DNA of 54,143 nucleotides from Clostridia bacterium (GCA_017459565.1 JAFUCP010000233.1:1-54143); one strand, 5' to 3'. Shown: positions 24,047 through 33,679, counted from the first letter of the stretch. Program-made: numbers and translations. The notes: generated from the sequence alone by a model not told the origin.

Positions 24047-24472
24047 ATGGCTTATATCGCAATCCATTACGTCAACCTGAATGGCACTGTGTACATGCCT
24101 GGTGAGGCCATCGAGCAGGACATGGAGGCCGCGCAGGCCGAACGGCTGCTGGAAAAGGGCGCTATCCGCAAGAAGGTAGCGCCCTCTATTGCGCCGGAGG
24201 CCGAGGATGACAGCGAAACCGGCGTAACGCCCGAAACGCCGGAGGCGACCGTGGAGGACACCGAGGACGAAGCCGAGGACGAAGCCGAGAACGATACCGA
24301 GGAGGAGGCCGAGGACGATACCGAGGAGGACGCCGAGGACGAGGACGAATACGAGGACGCCGAACCGCTGGAGATCGACGTGGCGGACAGCATTGTCGCC
24401 CCCGCCGAAGAAACGGCTGCCGAGGATAAAAAGCCCGCGCGCAAGCGCAAGGGCGGAAAGGAGAAAGCATGA
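24047..24472 (+). CDS. Head-tail region protein with a long acidic repeat
   Basis: 141 residues. The first ~45 residues (IAIHYVNLNGTVYMPGEAIE, RLLEKGAIR) form a small fold seen in several head-completion proteins. Residues 55-105 are Glu/Asp tandem repeats (EDEAED-like units), and the tail is Lys/Arg-rich (KKPARKRKGGKEKA). Function uncertain. Confidence 0.65.
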   Translation: MAYIAIHYVNLNGTVYMPGEAIEQDMEAAQAERLLEKGAIRKKVAPSIAPEAEDDSETGVTPETPEATVEDTEDEAEDEAENDTEEEAEDDTEEDAEDEDEYEDAEPLEIDVADSIVAPAEETAAEDKKPARKRKGGKEKA

Positions 24473-24627
24473 TTGTCCAGATCATCAAGACCGGCGAGAA
24501 GCGCGAAGTCAACGCCACCTATGGCACGCGCCTGATTGAGCAGGGCGTGGCCGTGGCCGTGCCCGCGAATAACAGCCCCGCCGAGGCTCCCGCCCCGAAG
24601 AAGGGCAAGGCGGCGGGTGATGCCTGA
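24469..24627 (+). CDS. Small paralogue-like head protein
   Basis: 52 residues: MIVQIIKTGEKREVNATYGT, then LIEQGVAVAVPA and an Ala/Pro/Lys tail. It overlaps the previous gene (ATGA) and the next (TGATG). The fold resembles the first 45 residues of the protein at 24047, including the basic tail, so it may be a diverged duplicate. Confidence 0.6.
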   Translation: MIVQIIKTGEKREVNATYGTRLIEQGVAVAVPANNSPAEAPAPKKGKAAGDA

Positions 24628-24974
24628 TGTCTCTGAAAGAGCGCATCGACCTGGACCGGCACAGGGTATTCATGCAGACTGACCATTTCGCCGACACACA
24701 CAAATGGAATGGAAAGTCGTTCACATGTGTAGTTGACGAGGACGCCGCCCTGAAAAGAAAAAACAACAACGTGAATGATATATCGTGGGATAACAACACC
24801 ATTGAGACTATGATTTACGTTCCCGTGGAAGATTGGCCTGGACGCTATCCTGTGCCGAACGACCACGGTTTTTTTGATGGGGTCCACATGAAAATCCTCC
24901 AGGTCCAGAACGACATGGGAATGTTGGGGATCGTGCTGTCCACTTCTTCCCCAAAGGCGGTGGCTGCTGAATGA
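24627..24974 (+). CDS. Head-tail joining protein
   Basis: 115 residues: KERIDLDRHRVFMQTDHFAD, SFTCVVDEDAALKRKNNNV, and a beta-rich end. Position after the capsid gene and size suit a head-completion (gpFII/XkdH-like) protein. Assignment is mainly by position. Confidence 0.5.
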   Translation: MSLKERIDLDRHRVFMQTDHFADTHKWNGKSFTCVVDEDAALKRKNNNVNDISWDNNTIETMIYVPVEDWPGRYPVPNDHGFFDGVHMKILQVQNDMGMLGIVLSTSSPKAVAAE

Positions 24975-25636
24975 GAACATCGACACGACTGTTGAGGTTG
25001 CAGGATTGGACCTACGAAAAGGTCTGCAAGGGCCGGAAGATGAAGGTCCCGCCGCCCAACATGGACATCACCAAGTACAACGAACCAGCAGAGCCGAGCG
25101 TGTTCCTGGGCTATGCCCCGTCGCGCGTGGACGAGACTGGAACAATGGTGAAGCCGGACCCCCTGTATGTGGCCCCTGCCATTACCCTGATGCTGGACAC
25201 CAGCGCAGCGGCCTACATGGAGGACAAACGGTTTGACCGCTACAACAACGTTCACAGGCCGAAAGCCTATGGACAACAGGTCAACATTCAGGCGTTGTTC
25301 ACGGTATACGAGGACGGCATTCGCATGCCTGGGTTCCTGGAACGGGTTGAGGAAGACCCGGAGGACTTCGACATGTCCCTTATCAAAGAGGGCACGCAAG
25401 AGGGATTCCTGACGCTGCTGAACTGGATGGATGACTTCAAGGACGCGCTTCTGGAAGCGACCTACATTCCCGGCACCGACATGATGGTGAACGATGAAAG
25501 CATTGTGTACACGCTGCGCGAGGACCAGAAGTATATGACCGACAACCGGCCTATGTACAACGGCTTCGTGAACGTGCAATTCCTTGCCTATGTGGATCGC
25601 GGCCAGAACAAGGAAATCAAAAGCATTATCGACTAA
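24971..25636 (+). CDS. Neck/tail terminator region protein
   Basis: 221 residues, overlapping the previous gene by 4 nt. Soluble, mixed fold, with YEDGIRMPGFLERVEEDPED and YNGFVNVQFLAYVDRGQNKE. It lies immediately before the sheath, where myophages encode tail completion or terminator proteins. No family recognised with confidence. Confidence 0.45.
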   Translation: MRTSTRLLRLQDWTYEKVCKGRKMKVPPPNMDITKYNEPAEPSVFLGYAPSRVDETGTMVKPDPLYVAPAITLMLDTSAAAYMEDKRFDRYNNVHRPKAYGQQVNIQALFTVYEDGIRMPGFLERVEEDPEDFDMSLIKEGTQEGFLTLLNWMDDFKDALLEATYIPGTDMMVNDESIVYTLREDQKYMTDNRPMYNGFVNVQFLAYVDRGQNKEIKSIID

Positions 25637-25651
25637 AGGAGGTAACACCTT

Positions 25652-27151
25652 ATGGCTTACAAGCATGGCCCTTACGGTGAGCAGCAGGCCGTTGGCGAAC
25701 CTGTTGCCGTCGAAAGCCAGAGCGGTATGGTCGTGTTCGGTACGGCCCCGGTCCATACCATCGAGGGCGGCGCGGCAAACGTGAACGTGCCCGTCGTTGT
25801 GAACAGCATCGCCGAGGCGCGCGCCCAGTTTGGGTATAGCGACGATTGGGCGTCCTACACCCTGTGCGAGGCGATGCACTACATTCTGGAGAGGCGCGGC
25901 GTCGGCCCGCTGATCCTGATTAACGTGTTCAACCCCGCCGTCCACAAGAAGGCCCAGAAGGCCAGCAAGTCCCTGACGCCCAGCAACGGCCAGGTGGTCA
26001 TCACCAACGCGGAGAGCGCCGTTCTGGACACCGTTGAGGTCAAGTCCGGCAACACCGTGAAGGTGAAGGGCACTGACTATGAGATCGCCTACAACTGGCA
26101 GAAGAAAACCATCACCATCGCCGAGTTGACCACCGGCGCGCTCGGCACTTCCGCGCTGACCATCACCTATGACGAGGCAGATCCCAGCGCCGTCACCGAG
26201 GCCAATGTGATCGGCAGCACCGATGACAAGGGCCTGAACACCGGCATCTACACGGTGAAGAACGTGTACCCGCTTACCGGCTTCATCCCGTCCTTCATGC
26301 TGGCTCCCGGATTCAGCCAGATCCCCGCGATTCACGCGGCGCTGTATGCGAACTCCAGGAAGATCAACAGCCATTGGGATGCCTGGTTGTTCACCGACAT
26401 TCCCATCAGCTACACCAGCGGCGAGGAAACCGTGGCCGTCACCCTTGACACCGCCTACACCTGGAAAAAGGCCAATGGCTACGACAAGGCCAACGAGACC
26501 ACCAACTTCCCCATGTTCGCCGGTACGGATGGGAACAAGTACCACGGCTCCGTGCTGCGCGCGGGCAATATGCTGGAACTGCTGACCCAGTACGACAACA
26601 TTCCCTATCACTCTGCCAGCAACACCGACGCTTCGATCATCGAAAACCTGTGGATGGGTGCCGACATGACCGGGCGCATCATCGACGATGACATCATCAA
26701 CCGCTACCTCAACCAGAATGGCATCGCTTCCGCTGCCTTTACGGGCGGCGCGTGGCATCTGTGGGGCGCGGAGTCCGCGCAGTACGACCAGACTGACGGC
26801 AACGATGTGAACCGGTCGGAAACCAATCTGATGATGCTGTTCTACATCACGAACGATTTCCAGCACAGGCACTTCGGTGATACCGATGACCCTAAGACTC
26901 CCAACGACATCAAGCAGATGATCGGAGAGGAGCAGGCCCTTCTGGACGGCCTGGTTTCCGCTGGCGCGCTGACCTACGGCTACGCCTACATGGACGCCAG
27001 TGCCGCAGCCAAGAGCGATATGCTCATGGGCGACTACAAGTTTACCTTCGATGTCACGCCCACTCCGCTGATGCGGTCCCTTACCGCGCTGGCGAACTAT
27101 GTGCGCGATGGCTACGAGGTTTACTTCAACATGGGCGAAGAAGCCGCGTAA
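25652..27151 (+). CDS. Contractile tail sheath protein
   Basis: 499 residues. N-terminal GEPVAVESQSGMVVFGTAPV and VNSIAEARAQFGYSDD, and a C-terminal block ending LRSLTALANYVRDGYEVYF-like, fit phage tail sheath proteins. It shows the phage is a myovirus. The sheath contracts around the tube on infection. AAAGGAGG before ATG. Confidence 0.9.
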   Translation: MAYKHGPYGEQQAVGEPVAVESQSGMVVFGTAPVHTIEGGAANVNVPVVVNSIAEARAQFGYSDDWASYTLCEAMHYILERRGVGPLILINVFNPAVHKKAQKASKSLTPSNGQVVITNAESAVLDTVEVKSGNTVKVKGTDYEIAYNWQKKTITIAELTTGALGTSALTITYDEADPSAVTEANVIGSTDDKGLNTGIYTVKNVYPLTGFIPSFMLAPGFSQIPAIHAALYANSRKINSHWDAWLFTDIPISYTSGEETVAVTLDTAYTWKKANGYDKANETTNFPMFAGTDGNKYHGSVLRAGNMLELLTQYDNIPYHSASNTDASIIENLWMGADMTGRIIDDDIINRYLNQNGIASAAFTGGAWHLWGAESAQYDQTDGNDVNRSETNLMMLFYITNDFQHRHFGDTDDPKTPNDIKQMIGEEQALLDGLVSAGALTYGYAYMDASAAAKSDMLMGDYKFTFDVTPTPLMRSLTALANYVRDGYEVYFNMGEEAA

Positions 27152-27167
27152 GGGGAGGTGAAAAGAA

Positions 27168-27695
27168 ATGGCACAGAAGGTATATGTCAACGTCGCGGAT
27201 CACAAGCTCAAGGATAAGGTCGGCGGCAAGAACTGGGAGGTTGAGGACATCACCAGCGTGGTTCTGCCGACTGTTTCCCATCCCACCATCGCGGTTGATT
27301 CCGCTGGCATGGCTGGCTCCATCGACATGCCGAACCAGTCCAAGTTGGAGGCGATGGAGTTCACCATCAACCACAACAACGGCACGAACTGCCCGAAGCT
27401 GCTCACCCCCGGCCTGCACAAGTTCGACTTCCGGCTGGCGCGCCATCGCTACAACGTCGGCAAGGCGGACCTTGGCGTTGAGGGCGTGCGCTATGAGATT
27501 ACCGCCGTCCACAAGTCCACCGAGCATGGCACTGTGGAAGCTGGCAATCCCCTGGGCAGCACGGAACGCTATTCCGTCACCCGCTTCGTTCGTTACATCA
27601 ACGACAAGGAAGATACCGTGGCGGACATCATGAACGGCCTGATTAAGCTGAACGGCAAGGATTGCGTCAGCGCGGTCAAGGCGATCCTGGGTTAA
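27168..27695 (+). CDS. Tail tube protein
   Basis: 175 residues directly after the sheath, as in P2-type tails (FI-FII). VYVNVADHKLKDKVGGKNWE, then a beta-rich core and EGVRYEITAVHKSTEHGTVE. It assembles the inner tube through which DNA passes. Start behind GGGGAGGTG. Confidence 0.88.
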   Translation: MAQKVYVNVADHKLKDKVGGKNWEVEDITSVVLPTVSHPTIAVDSAGMAGSIDMPNQSKLEAMEFTINHNNGTNCPKLLTPGLHKFDFRLARHRYNVGKADLGVEGVRYEITAVHKSTEHGTVEAGNPLGSTERYSVTRFVRYINDKEDTVADIMNGLIKLNGKDCVSAVKAILG

Positions 27696-27708
27696 TCCCG
27701 CCAAGGGA

Positions 27709-27744
27709 CAGGGCAAATTCGTGCACGTTTTCGCATTTGCCCTG
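27709..27744 (+). repeat. Dispersed intergenic repeat, copy 2 of 5, inside a long hairpin
   Basis: The repeat core (CGTGCACGTTTTCG) is flanked by perfect arms CAGGGCAAAT/ATTTGCCCTG (27709-27718, 27735-27744), making the strongest hairpin of the five copies. It lies after the tube gene. No T run follows, so it is not a standard terminator; RNA processing or pausing is possible. Confidence 0.65.
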
Positions 27745-27790
27745 CCCTTGTAATCAATAACCCTTTCGACTGACAACATCGAGCAGAAGA

Positions 27791-27820
27791 ATAATCAATA
27801 TTAATCAATAATAATCAATA
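27791..27820. repeat. Three tandem 10-bp A/T repeats before the tail chaperone
   Basis: ATAATCAATA, TTAATCAATA, ATAATCAATA back to back, with a related TAATCAATAA at 27751 and a weaker unit at 27821. The period equals one helical turn, so the units face the same side. They lie 26 nt before the chaperone ATG (27846) and its GGAGG. A protein-binding or unstructured leader role is possible. Confidence 0.55.
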
Positions 27821-27845
27821 AAAATCTATAACGGAGGACAATGCA

Positions 27846-28337
27846 ATGCTGGAAAACGTGAAGAAGTTCCCGGAGGAAGCCGAGGAAAGCACCGAGGAAC
27901 AGGACGAAGAACAGGAATCCGAGCAGGAAACCGAGCAGACCGAGAAAGCCGCAGACGAGGAAACCGCCAAGAAGGAAATCGACCCCCAGAAGGTGGTTGA
28001 ACAGGTCGCCAGGGGCAAATTGACGCTGTCCACGCCGATTCTCTCCAAGGGCGTGAATTACGACGTGCTCCACTATGACTTCCTGGCCCTGTCCGGCTTT
28101 GAGTATGCCGACGCCATGGACAGTGACGCCAGCCGTAACGCCGATTCCTTCCATCTGACGAACCGGCAGGCGCTTTCCCTGTTCGCTGTCGCTGTTTCCA
28201 AAGTGACCGAGGACGTGGACAAGGAGGCTGTGATTCGCGGCCTGTCCATCGGCGACACGATCAAGGCCGTGCAGCTTGCCACGGTTTTTTTCGTAACATC
28301 TTCCCGTGCGGGAAATCGTCGTATTACCAGAGAATAA
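27846..28337 (+). CDS. Tail assembly chaperone, short form
   Basis: 163 residues. The N-terminal ~50 residues are Glu/Gln-rich and disordered, followed by a globular part (KLTLSTPILSKGVNYDVLHY, LTNRQALSLFAVAVSKVTED). It sits between tube and tape measure, the place of lambda gpG. The zero-frame product ends VFFVTSSRAGNRRITRE. Confidence 0.75.
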   Translation: MLENVKKFPEEAEESTEEQDEEQESEQETEQTEKAADEETAKKEIDPQKVVEQVARGKLTLSTPILSKGVNYDVLHYDFLALSGFEYADAMDSDASRNADSFHLTNRQALSLFAVAVSKVTEDVDKEAVIRGLSIGDTIKAVQLATVFFVTSSRAGNRRITRE

Positions 28338-28459
28338 TCCAGCTTTCGATGGCAAGCCACACGCCCATTGACGCATTTATGCGCATGAGCATCAGGCGAA
28401 CAAGGGATATTCGTGTTGCCCTGAACACCTATCTGGAGGAACGGGCAAAACCACAATAG
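27846..28459 (+). CDS. Tail assembly chaperone, long form by -1 frameshift
   Basis: The zero frame reads GTT TTT TTC at 28284-28292, giving the canonical slippery heptamer T-TTT-TTC (28286-28292). A -1 shift there avoids the stop at 28337 and continues FRNIFPCGKSSYYQRIIQ... to TAG 28457-28459, ~204 residues. Long-form tail chaperones (lambda gpGT) arise exactly this way and bind the tape measure during tail assembly. Confidence 0.75.
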
Positions 28460-28480
28460 TGCGGAAGGAGGCGGCATGGC

Positions 28481-29398
28481 ATGAATCTGGTTTACAAGGA
28501 TCACGACATCACCGATTATGTGAACATTACCAAATGCGTATGCAGGAATGTATCATGCGGGCGTGCAGACAGCATGGAACTGGAATTTGACCATGCCGCC
28601 TCCTGGTATGCCTGGGGTCCCAAAGAGGATGACACGATTATCGGGAGCCTGGAAGGTTTCACAACGGGGAAGATGTTTTTGAACGCCGTCATGCCGGAAG
28701 GAGATAAGTTCAGGATCATCGCCACAGCCCTGCCGAGCGCATCAAAGCGCAAGGCATGGGACACCTACGTGGACATGACGCTGGGTTCCATCATGCAGCG
28801 GTGCGCCGCAGAGATCGGCATGGATGGCAAGCTGTACGGGATTGACGGGAATATCAGATACCCATATCTGACGCGCAACTACGAGGGCTGCGCGGCCTTT
28901 CTGGACCGTCTGGGTAGATGGGAAGGATTGGCCGTAAAGGCCGTAAACGGGGCCATGAGGGGCGTTTCCGTCGAATATGCGCAGGGCTTGGACGCAGTAC
29001 AAAACCTTTGGATAGACACGAAACAGGATGGCGCCACCTATACGCGCCAGGAGAACAAGAAGATTTCCGCCCTGACGCTGCTGTCTCCTCACGCCAGAGT
29101 TGTCGCCTCCGACAGCAACGCGGCCTATGGAAGCAGCCTGACCATTTCCTGCCTGCCTGTTTCAGACCCGGTACAGGCTGGCCGCTGGGCGCGGGGCATA
29201 CTGCTGATGCACAACCGGCAGCAGGAGCGCCTGACGATCAGGATGGAATTCAATCCATCCATGCGCGCAATGATGCGCGTTGACATCGACGGAACAACGG
29301 ACGCCAGCGGGGCGTGGATAGTAGACGAAGTAGAGCACGATCTGGTGAATCGTACCAGCGAGATCAAGCTGGTGCGCGCCATTACCACAATACGATGA
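28481..29398 (+). CDS. Tail hub/baseplate protein, gpD/XkdQ-like
   Basis: 305 residues. MNLVYKDHDITDYVNITKCV, WYAWGPKEDDTIIG and a C-terminal GAWIVDEVEHDLVNRTSEIK suit hub proteins of contractile tails (P2 gpD, PBSX XkdQ). It would sit at the centre of the baseplate at the tube tip. Unusually it precedes the tape measure. Start ATG 28481 after GGAGGCGGC. Confidence 0.65.
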   Translation: MNLVYKDHDITDYVNITKCVCRNVSCGRADSMELEFDHAASWYAWGPKEDDTIIGSLEGFTTGKMFLNAVMPEGDKFRIIATALPSASKRKAWDTYVDMTLGSIMQRCAAEIGMDGKLYGIDGNIRYPYLTRNYEGCAAFLDRLGRWEGLAVKAVNGAMRGVSVEYAQGLDAVQNLWIDTKQDGATYTRQENKKISALTLLSPHARVVASDSNAAYGSSLTISCLPVSDPVQAGRWARGILLMHNRQQERLTIRMEFNPSMRAMMRVDIDGTTDASGAWIVDEVEHDLVNRTSEIKLVRAITTIR

Positions 29399-29610
29399 AC
29401 AAAGAATACAACGCCCAATACGGGGCTTTCATAGAGCGCGGTGAAATCCTGTCCGAGGACAGCGCCGCGTACACGGTTAAATCGCTTGACCGGGACGGGA
29501 TTATCACACCGCCGATAAAAGCGATCAACGATGGCTACGACGTGGGAGACCGCGTCTTTTTCTTTTTGTTCAATGACGGAAGCGGGCGGATCATCGACAA
29601 GATGGATTAA
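29395..29610 (+). CDS. Small baseplate protein, OB-fold-like
   Basis: 71 residues from ATG 29395, overlapping the hub stop (ATGA). A beta-rich sequence (RGEILSEDSAAYTVKSLDRD, YDVGDRVFFFLFNDGSGRII) resembles small OB-fold spike/puncturing-device components encoded next to the hub. This is inference from pattern and place. Confidence 0.55.
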   Translation: MNKEYNAQYGAFIERGEILSEDSAAYTVKSLDRDGIITPPIKAINDGYDVGDRVFFFLFNDGSGRIIDKMD

Positions 29611-29645
29611 CGTCAGCTTCCCGCGCAACAGGAGCGTGATACAGC

Positions 29646-32600
29646 ATGGCGCAGGTCGATCTTCGCGGCAATATAATTCTGGACGGCCAGACTACATCTG
29701 GCTTTGACGGTCTCGCTCAAAAAGTCCGGGCAATGGCGCAGGTCCTTGGACAGGTCAGCGACGAGATTTGGGACTTTGAAAGAGACTCCCTTGACATCTA
29801 CAAAGACTACGAGACCAACATGCTCCAGGCCCGCGCCGCCATGTCCAGCACCTATGACAGCACGTCTGAACTGGACAAGGTTATGGAAACGCTGGGGCAG
29901 CACGTCCAGGATTGGGCGGCCAACAGCATCTTCCATGTCAAGGACTTCTCCGGCGCTGTCAACAACGCCGCCCACGCCGGTTGGGATCTGGAGCAGCAGC
30001 TTGAAGGAATCCCCAGGGCCATGCTGCTGGCGCAGGCCGGAGGTCTGGACCTATCCGATGGTCTGGAATACTTGGCCCGTGCGCTGAATGTCACGGGGAC
30101 GGATTTCAAGGACAGCGGCACGCTGGTGGATCAGTGGGTCAAGGCTTCCCACCTGGCAAACCTGACCATTGAGGATTTGGGCGACAGCCTGAACCGCATG
30201 GGCGTGACCGCCCAGCTTACCGACAGCACCGCCGAACTGTTCACGATGCTGGACGCGCTGGCGAATACCGGCTCCGTAGGTTCCGAGGCTGGCACGCTGC
30301 TTCGCGGCACGATCATGCGCCTTATCGCCCCGACGAAAAAGGCCAGTGAGGCAATGGAGCAGCTTCAGGTCACACAGGAGGAATACAACGATCTGGCTGG
30401 TGATGCCGAGGCGCTTTCCAAGGCCAATAAACTGCTGGAGGCGCAGGGCTTTTCTGCTTACGATACCAACGGACAGTTAAAGCCCCTGATGCAGACGTAT
30501 GGCGAACTGTACGACGCGCTGGTGAAAATCGCAGGCTCCGAGGAGGACCTTCTGACCAACAGCGAAGTCGATGAAATCCTGGCCGCCATCTTTCCCCAGC
30601 GCCAAATCAGCGGCGCTCTGTCCTTCCTCCAGGCCGTCAAGGGTGGATGGGAGGACCTGTACGAGGCGATCAAGAACAGCGAGGGCACGGCGCAAGCGGA
30701 CGCCGATATTATGATGTCCGGCCTGATGGGATCGGAAGAACTGTTCAAGTCCAAATGGGAGGAATTCCAGCGCAAGGTCGGCGAGGAATTGTCCGGCCCG
30801 TTTGAGGACGTTCTGGGCTTCCTGAGTGGCATCGTGGATTCCCTTAACGCCCTGCCTACGGAGGTTCTGGACGGGCTTCTGGGCGGCCTGACCGGCATCG
30901 CCGCCCTGGGTTCCGCCCTGGGCGTCGGCAGCGGTATATTCAAGTTCTTTTCCATGCTGGGTCCGTGGGGAACCGCCGCTGTCGTTGCCGCCTTTGGCAT
31001 CGGCGCGCTGGCTTCCTACCTGACGAAGATGTCCGAGATTCAATTTGAATCGAAGTTTGGCGACATGGCCGTGGACATCGACAAGTTGAAGGAAAGCCTG
31101 GTGAATTTTGAAACTCCGGGTGACGAGGGGCGCAGGGCCGTTGACGAGTGGACCGATAGCGTCAATGAAATAGCCGAGGCTTATTCCGGTCTGGCGGAGA
31201 GTTTCGCCCAGGAGTTGAAGCTGGACACCCTGACCAATGCCGAATTGAAGCCGGAGGACATCGCCAGTCTGCAAAAGCTGGGCGCTTCGATCCAGGGCGA
31301 GGTCCTCAAAGGCATCAGCATGGCGGCGGACAGGGACCAGGTAGCCGTCAATACGCTATTCGGCTTGAAGTCCAACGAGGACTACGACAACCTTTCCGCC
31401 GAGGACAAGGCGCTTTATGACGCACTGTCCCAGGGATTTTCGGATTACTACTCCGGGCTGGAGGCAGAAGCCTATCAGATCGGCGAGAATATCCGCCAGC
31501 AGTTGACCGCCGCACTCCAGAATGGGGAGATTACGCCCGAGGACGAAGCGGCAATCAAGGCACAGCTTGACCGCTACAACCAGATCATGGCCGAAATCGC
31601 CGACGCACAGCGCCAGGAAGATTTGGCCGTGCTGATGGAGAAGTCGCAGCGCATTTCCTGGGATTCTTTTCAGGGATGGATGGATGACCTGGAGCAGCAG
31701 CACGCGGCGGCGATTGAGGAAAGACAGTCGCATTGGGACCGGGAAGCCGCACGCTATGAAGTCCTGCACAACAAGGGCCTGATTGAGGATGACGAGTATC
31801 AGGCGGCCATAGACAGGATCAATGGCAACAAGGAAAAGGGCATTGTCGGTGAGCGTCAGGCAGACATAGACGAGACCGACAGATACTTCGGTGACCTGGT
31901 TACAAGGTCCGTGGATTCCACGATGTACGACAGCGAATGGAGTGACGTGTGGAAATTCCTGCGGCAGGACCAAAAGGACAACGTCGTTTTCGACGAGAAC
32001 GGGCGCGTCAATTACGATAACCTGGACTTCTCGACGATGGACACGGCCACCTTGAAGGACTTGGGCGAACAGGTCGCCGACCTGGACAATTACTCCCGGA
32101 AGCTGATCGGTGAAATGTCCGAGTTCTCCGGCTACGAGGGCGTGCAGGACAGGATTGAACTACTGGACAGTCTGGAATTCCTGCAACAGTACATCGACAG
32201 TGAACTTAGCGGGCGCAAATACCAGGACGAGGAAATTCTGGGCGGCGTTGACGAGTATGGCCGGGTCAACATTGACCGCATTGGCGAACTGACTGAGGAG
32301 AACACGGCGCGCGTCCTCCAAGACCTTGCCAGCCAGCTTAACGGCTACGGTTTGGATGGCAACGAGCGCGAGGCCGACCTGTACGAGCAGGCATATCGTC
32401 ACGCGATTGATGATCTGCACATGTCCGAAGCAGAATTGCCGACCTACGAGCGCCGTGGTGAATACCTGGAGCAACAGGCGGAAACCACGCTGCCGGAGAA
32501 CGTCCAGCAGCAGCGCGACACCGTTGCCGAGGCAATGGCCCTTGTCGCAAAGAACCAGGGTTTGATGGACGCCAACCGTGCCGACTACGAAAACGCCGAC

Positions 32601-33446
32601 AGCGGATGGAACCGGCTCTGGGACAATGTAGACACGATCCGGCAGGGCAAGGACAACGAATACTACGGCTACACAGACCCATTCGGCGATTACCATATGG
32701 GGCTTGTGGACTATCAGCAGAACGCCCAGACGCAGCTTAGTCAGGCTGTGGCAGAATTTGGGGCGATGCTGGGACGGCTTCACATCGAATCCGGCCCGTT
32801 GCAAGCCCCTGCGCAAGGCGCTTATCTGCCGCAGCAGTTGGCAGACCAGGGCGTGAGCGTGAAGGTTGACGGCGACACCACGGAACTGGCCGCGACTATC
32901 GAGGCCGAGGAAGGCCAAACGCTGATGCAGTATGTCAGCGGCGACGCCACCGACCTTCATATGTCGATCTTCAACGAGGACGGCCAGACGCTACAGGAAA
33001 ACGTCACGGGCGACGCTTCACAGCTTGCTTCTGTAATCAATTCCTACAACGGGAAAACCGTTACCGTTTTCCTGAAAGGCACAAAGCTATTCGCCGAGGG
33101 CGGGCGCACGACGGAGCCCGCCATCTTTGGTGAGGTTCCGGGACAAGCAGAATGGGCCATTCCCGAGGAACACAGCGACAGAACAGCACAGCTTTTGAAC
33201 GCGGCCAGAGAGGCCAGCGGCTTTACGTGGGACGATCTGGTGTCCCGCTATGGCGGCCTGAACGCGGACGCAAACCACGTCAATGTCAACCTGAACTACT
33301 CCCCGACCATCAACGCAGCCAACGCCGAGGGCGTGGAGGCGGCTCTGGAGAAGGACAAGGCCAGGATTGAAAAGCTGGTTCGGGAGGCTGTGAAGCGCGC
33401 AATGGACAGCGCCAAGCTACATGATGACGTGGAGGTGTATGCGTAG
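29646..33446 (+). CDS. Tail tape measure protein
   Basis: 1266 residues, the longest gene. The N-terminal ~380 residues match phage minor-tail/tape-measure proteins (KDFSGAVNNAAHAGWDLEQQ, EAGTLLRGTIMRLIAPTKKA). Residues ~405-460 are hydrophobic and could insert in the membrane during DNA entry. Long helical repeats follow. The C-terminus (AEGGRTTEPAIFGEVPGQAE, WAIPEEHSDRTAQLLNAARE) is the usual tape-measure end. Its length sets the tail length. Confidence 0.93.
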   Translation: MAQVDLRGNIILDGQTTSGFDGLAQKVRAMAQVLGQVSDEIWDFERDSLDIYKDYETNMLQARAAMSSTYDSTSELDKVMETLGQHVQDWAANSIFHVKDFSGAVNNAAHAGWDLEQQLEGIPRAMLLAQAGGLDLSDGLEYLARALNVTGTDFKDSGTLVDQWVKASHLANLTIEDLGDSLNRMGVTAQLTDSTAELFTMLDALANTGSVGSEAGTLLRGTIMRLIAPTKKASEAMEQLQVTQEEYNDLAGDAEALSKANKLLEAQGFSAYDTNGQLKPLMQTYGELYDALVKIAGSEEDLLTNSEVDEILAAIFPQRQISGALSFLQAVKGGWEDLYEAIKNSEGTAQADADIMMSGLMGSEELFKSKWEEFQRKVGEELSGPFEDVLGFLSGIVDSLNALPTEVLDGLLGGLTGIAALGSALGVGSGIFKFFSMLGPWGTAAVVAAFGIGALASYLTKMSEIQFESKFGDMAVDIDKLKESLVNFETPGDEGRRAVDEWTDSVNEIAEAYSGLAESFAQELKLDTLTNAELKPEDIASLQKLGASIQGEVLKGISMAADRDQVAVNTLFGLKSNEDYDNLSAEDKALYDALSQGFSDYYSGLEAEAYQIGENIRQQLTAALQNGEITPEDEAAIKAQLDRYNQIMAEIADAQRQEDLAVLMEKSQRISWDSFQGWMDDLEQQHAAAIEERQSHWDREAARYEVLHNKGLIEDDEYQAAIDRINGNKEKGIVGERQADIDETDRYFGDLVTRSVDSTMYDSEWSDVWKFLRQDQKDNVVFDENGRVNYDNLDFSTMDTATLKDLGEQVADLDNYSRKLIGEMSEFSGYEGVQDRIELLDSLEFLQQYIDSELSGRKYQDEEILGGVDEYGRVNIDRIGELTEENTARVLQDLASQLNGYGLDGNEREADLYEQAYRHAIDDLHMSEAELPTYERRGEYLEQQAETTLPENVQQQRDTVAEAMALVAKNQGLMDANRADYENADSGWNRLWDNVDTIRQGKDNEYYGYTDPFGDYHMGLVDYQQNAQTQLSQAVAEFGAMLGRLHIESGPLQAPAQGAYLPQQLADQGVSVKVDGDTTELAATIEAEEGQTLMQYVSGDATDLHMSIFNEDGQTLQENVTGDASQLASVINSYNGKTVTVFLKGTKLFAEGGRTTEPAIFGEVPGQAEWAIPEEHSDRTAQLLNAAREASGFTWDDLVSRYGGLNADANHVNVNLNYSPTINAANAEGVEAALEKDKARIEKLVREAVKRAMDSAKLHDDVEVYA

Positions 33447-33679
33447 TGGACATGAGCGATTACGTCTACAAGTGTTCTGCCGGGGAAACCTTCGACAGCG
33501 TGGCACGCGAGGTATACGGCGATGAAAACTATGCTGCCGAACTGCTGTGCGCCAACCCTGAATTGTGCCTGAAAAGCACCTTCACAGGCGGCGAAGTGCT
33601 GCTGTTGCCGGTTATTGAGATTCCCGAGGCAGACAGCGATGACACGCCTGTTCAGCTTACAGCCCCGTGGGAGGAGTGA
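33446..33679 (+). CDS. LysM-like tail protein (gpX-like)
   Basis: 77 residues from GTG 33446 (or ATG 33452), overlapping the tape-measure stop. YKCSAGETFDSVAREVYGDE and a later LCLKSTFTGGEVLLLP fit the short LysM-type gpX proteins, which help attach the tail tube initiator or baseplate. Acidic tail. Confidence 0.75.
   Translation: MDMSDYVYKCSAGETFDSVAREVYGDENYAAELLCANPELCLKSTFTGGEVLLLPVIEIPEADSDDTPVQLTAPWEE

Noticed and set aside
24845-27190. Minus-strand open frame of ~780 codons
   Set aside because: It lies opposite the sheath and connector genes, whose products are clearly recognisable. It has no ribosome site and His/Val/Gly-rich nonsense composition.
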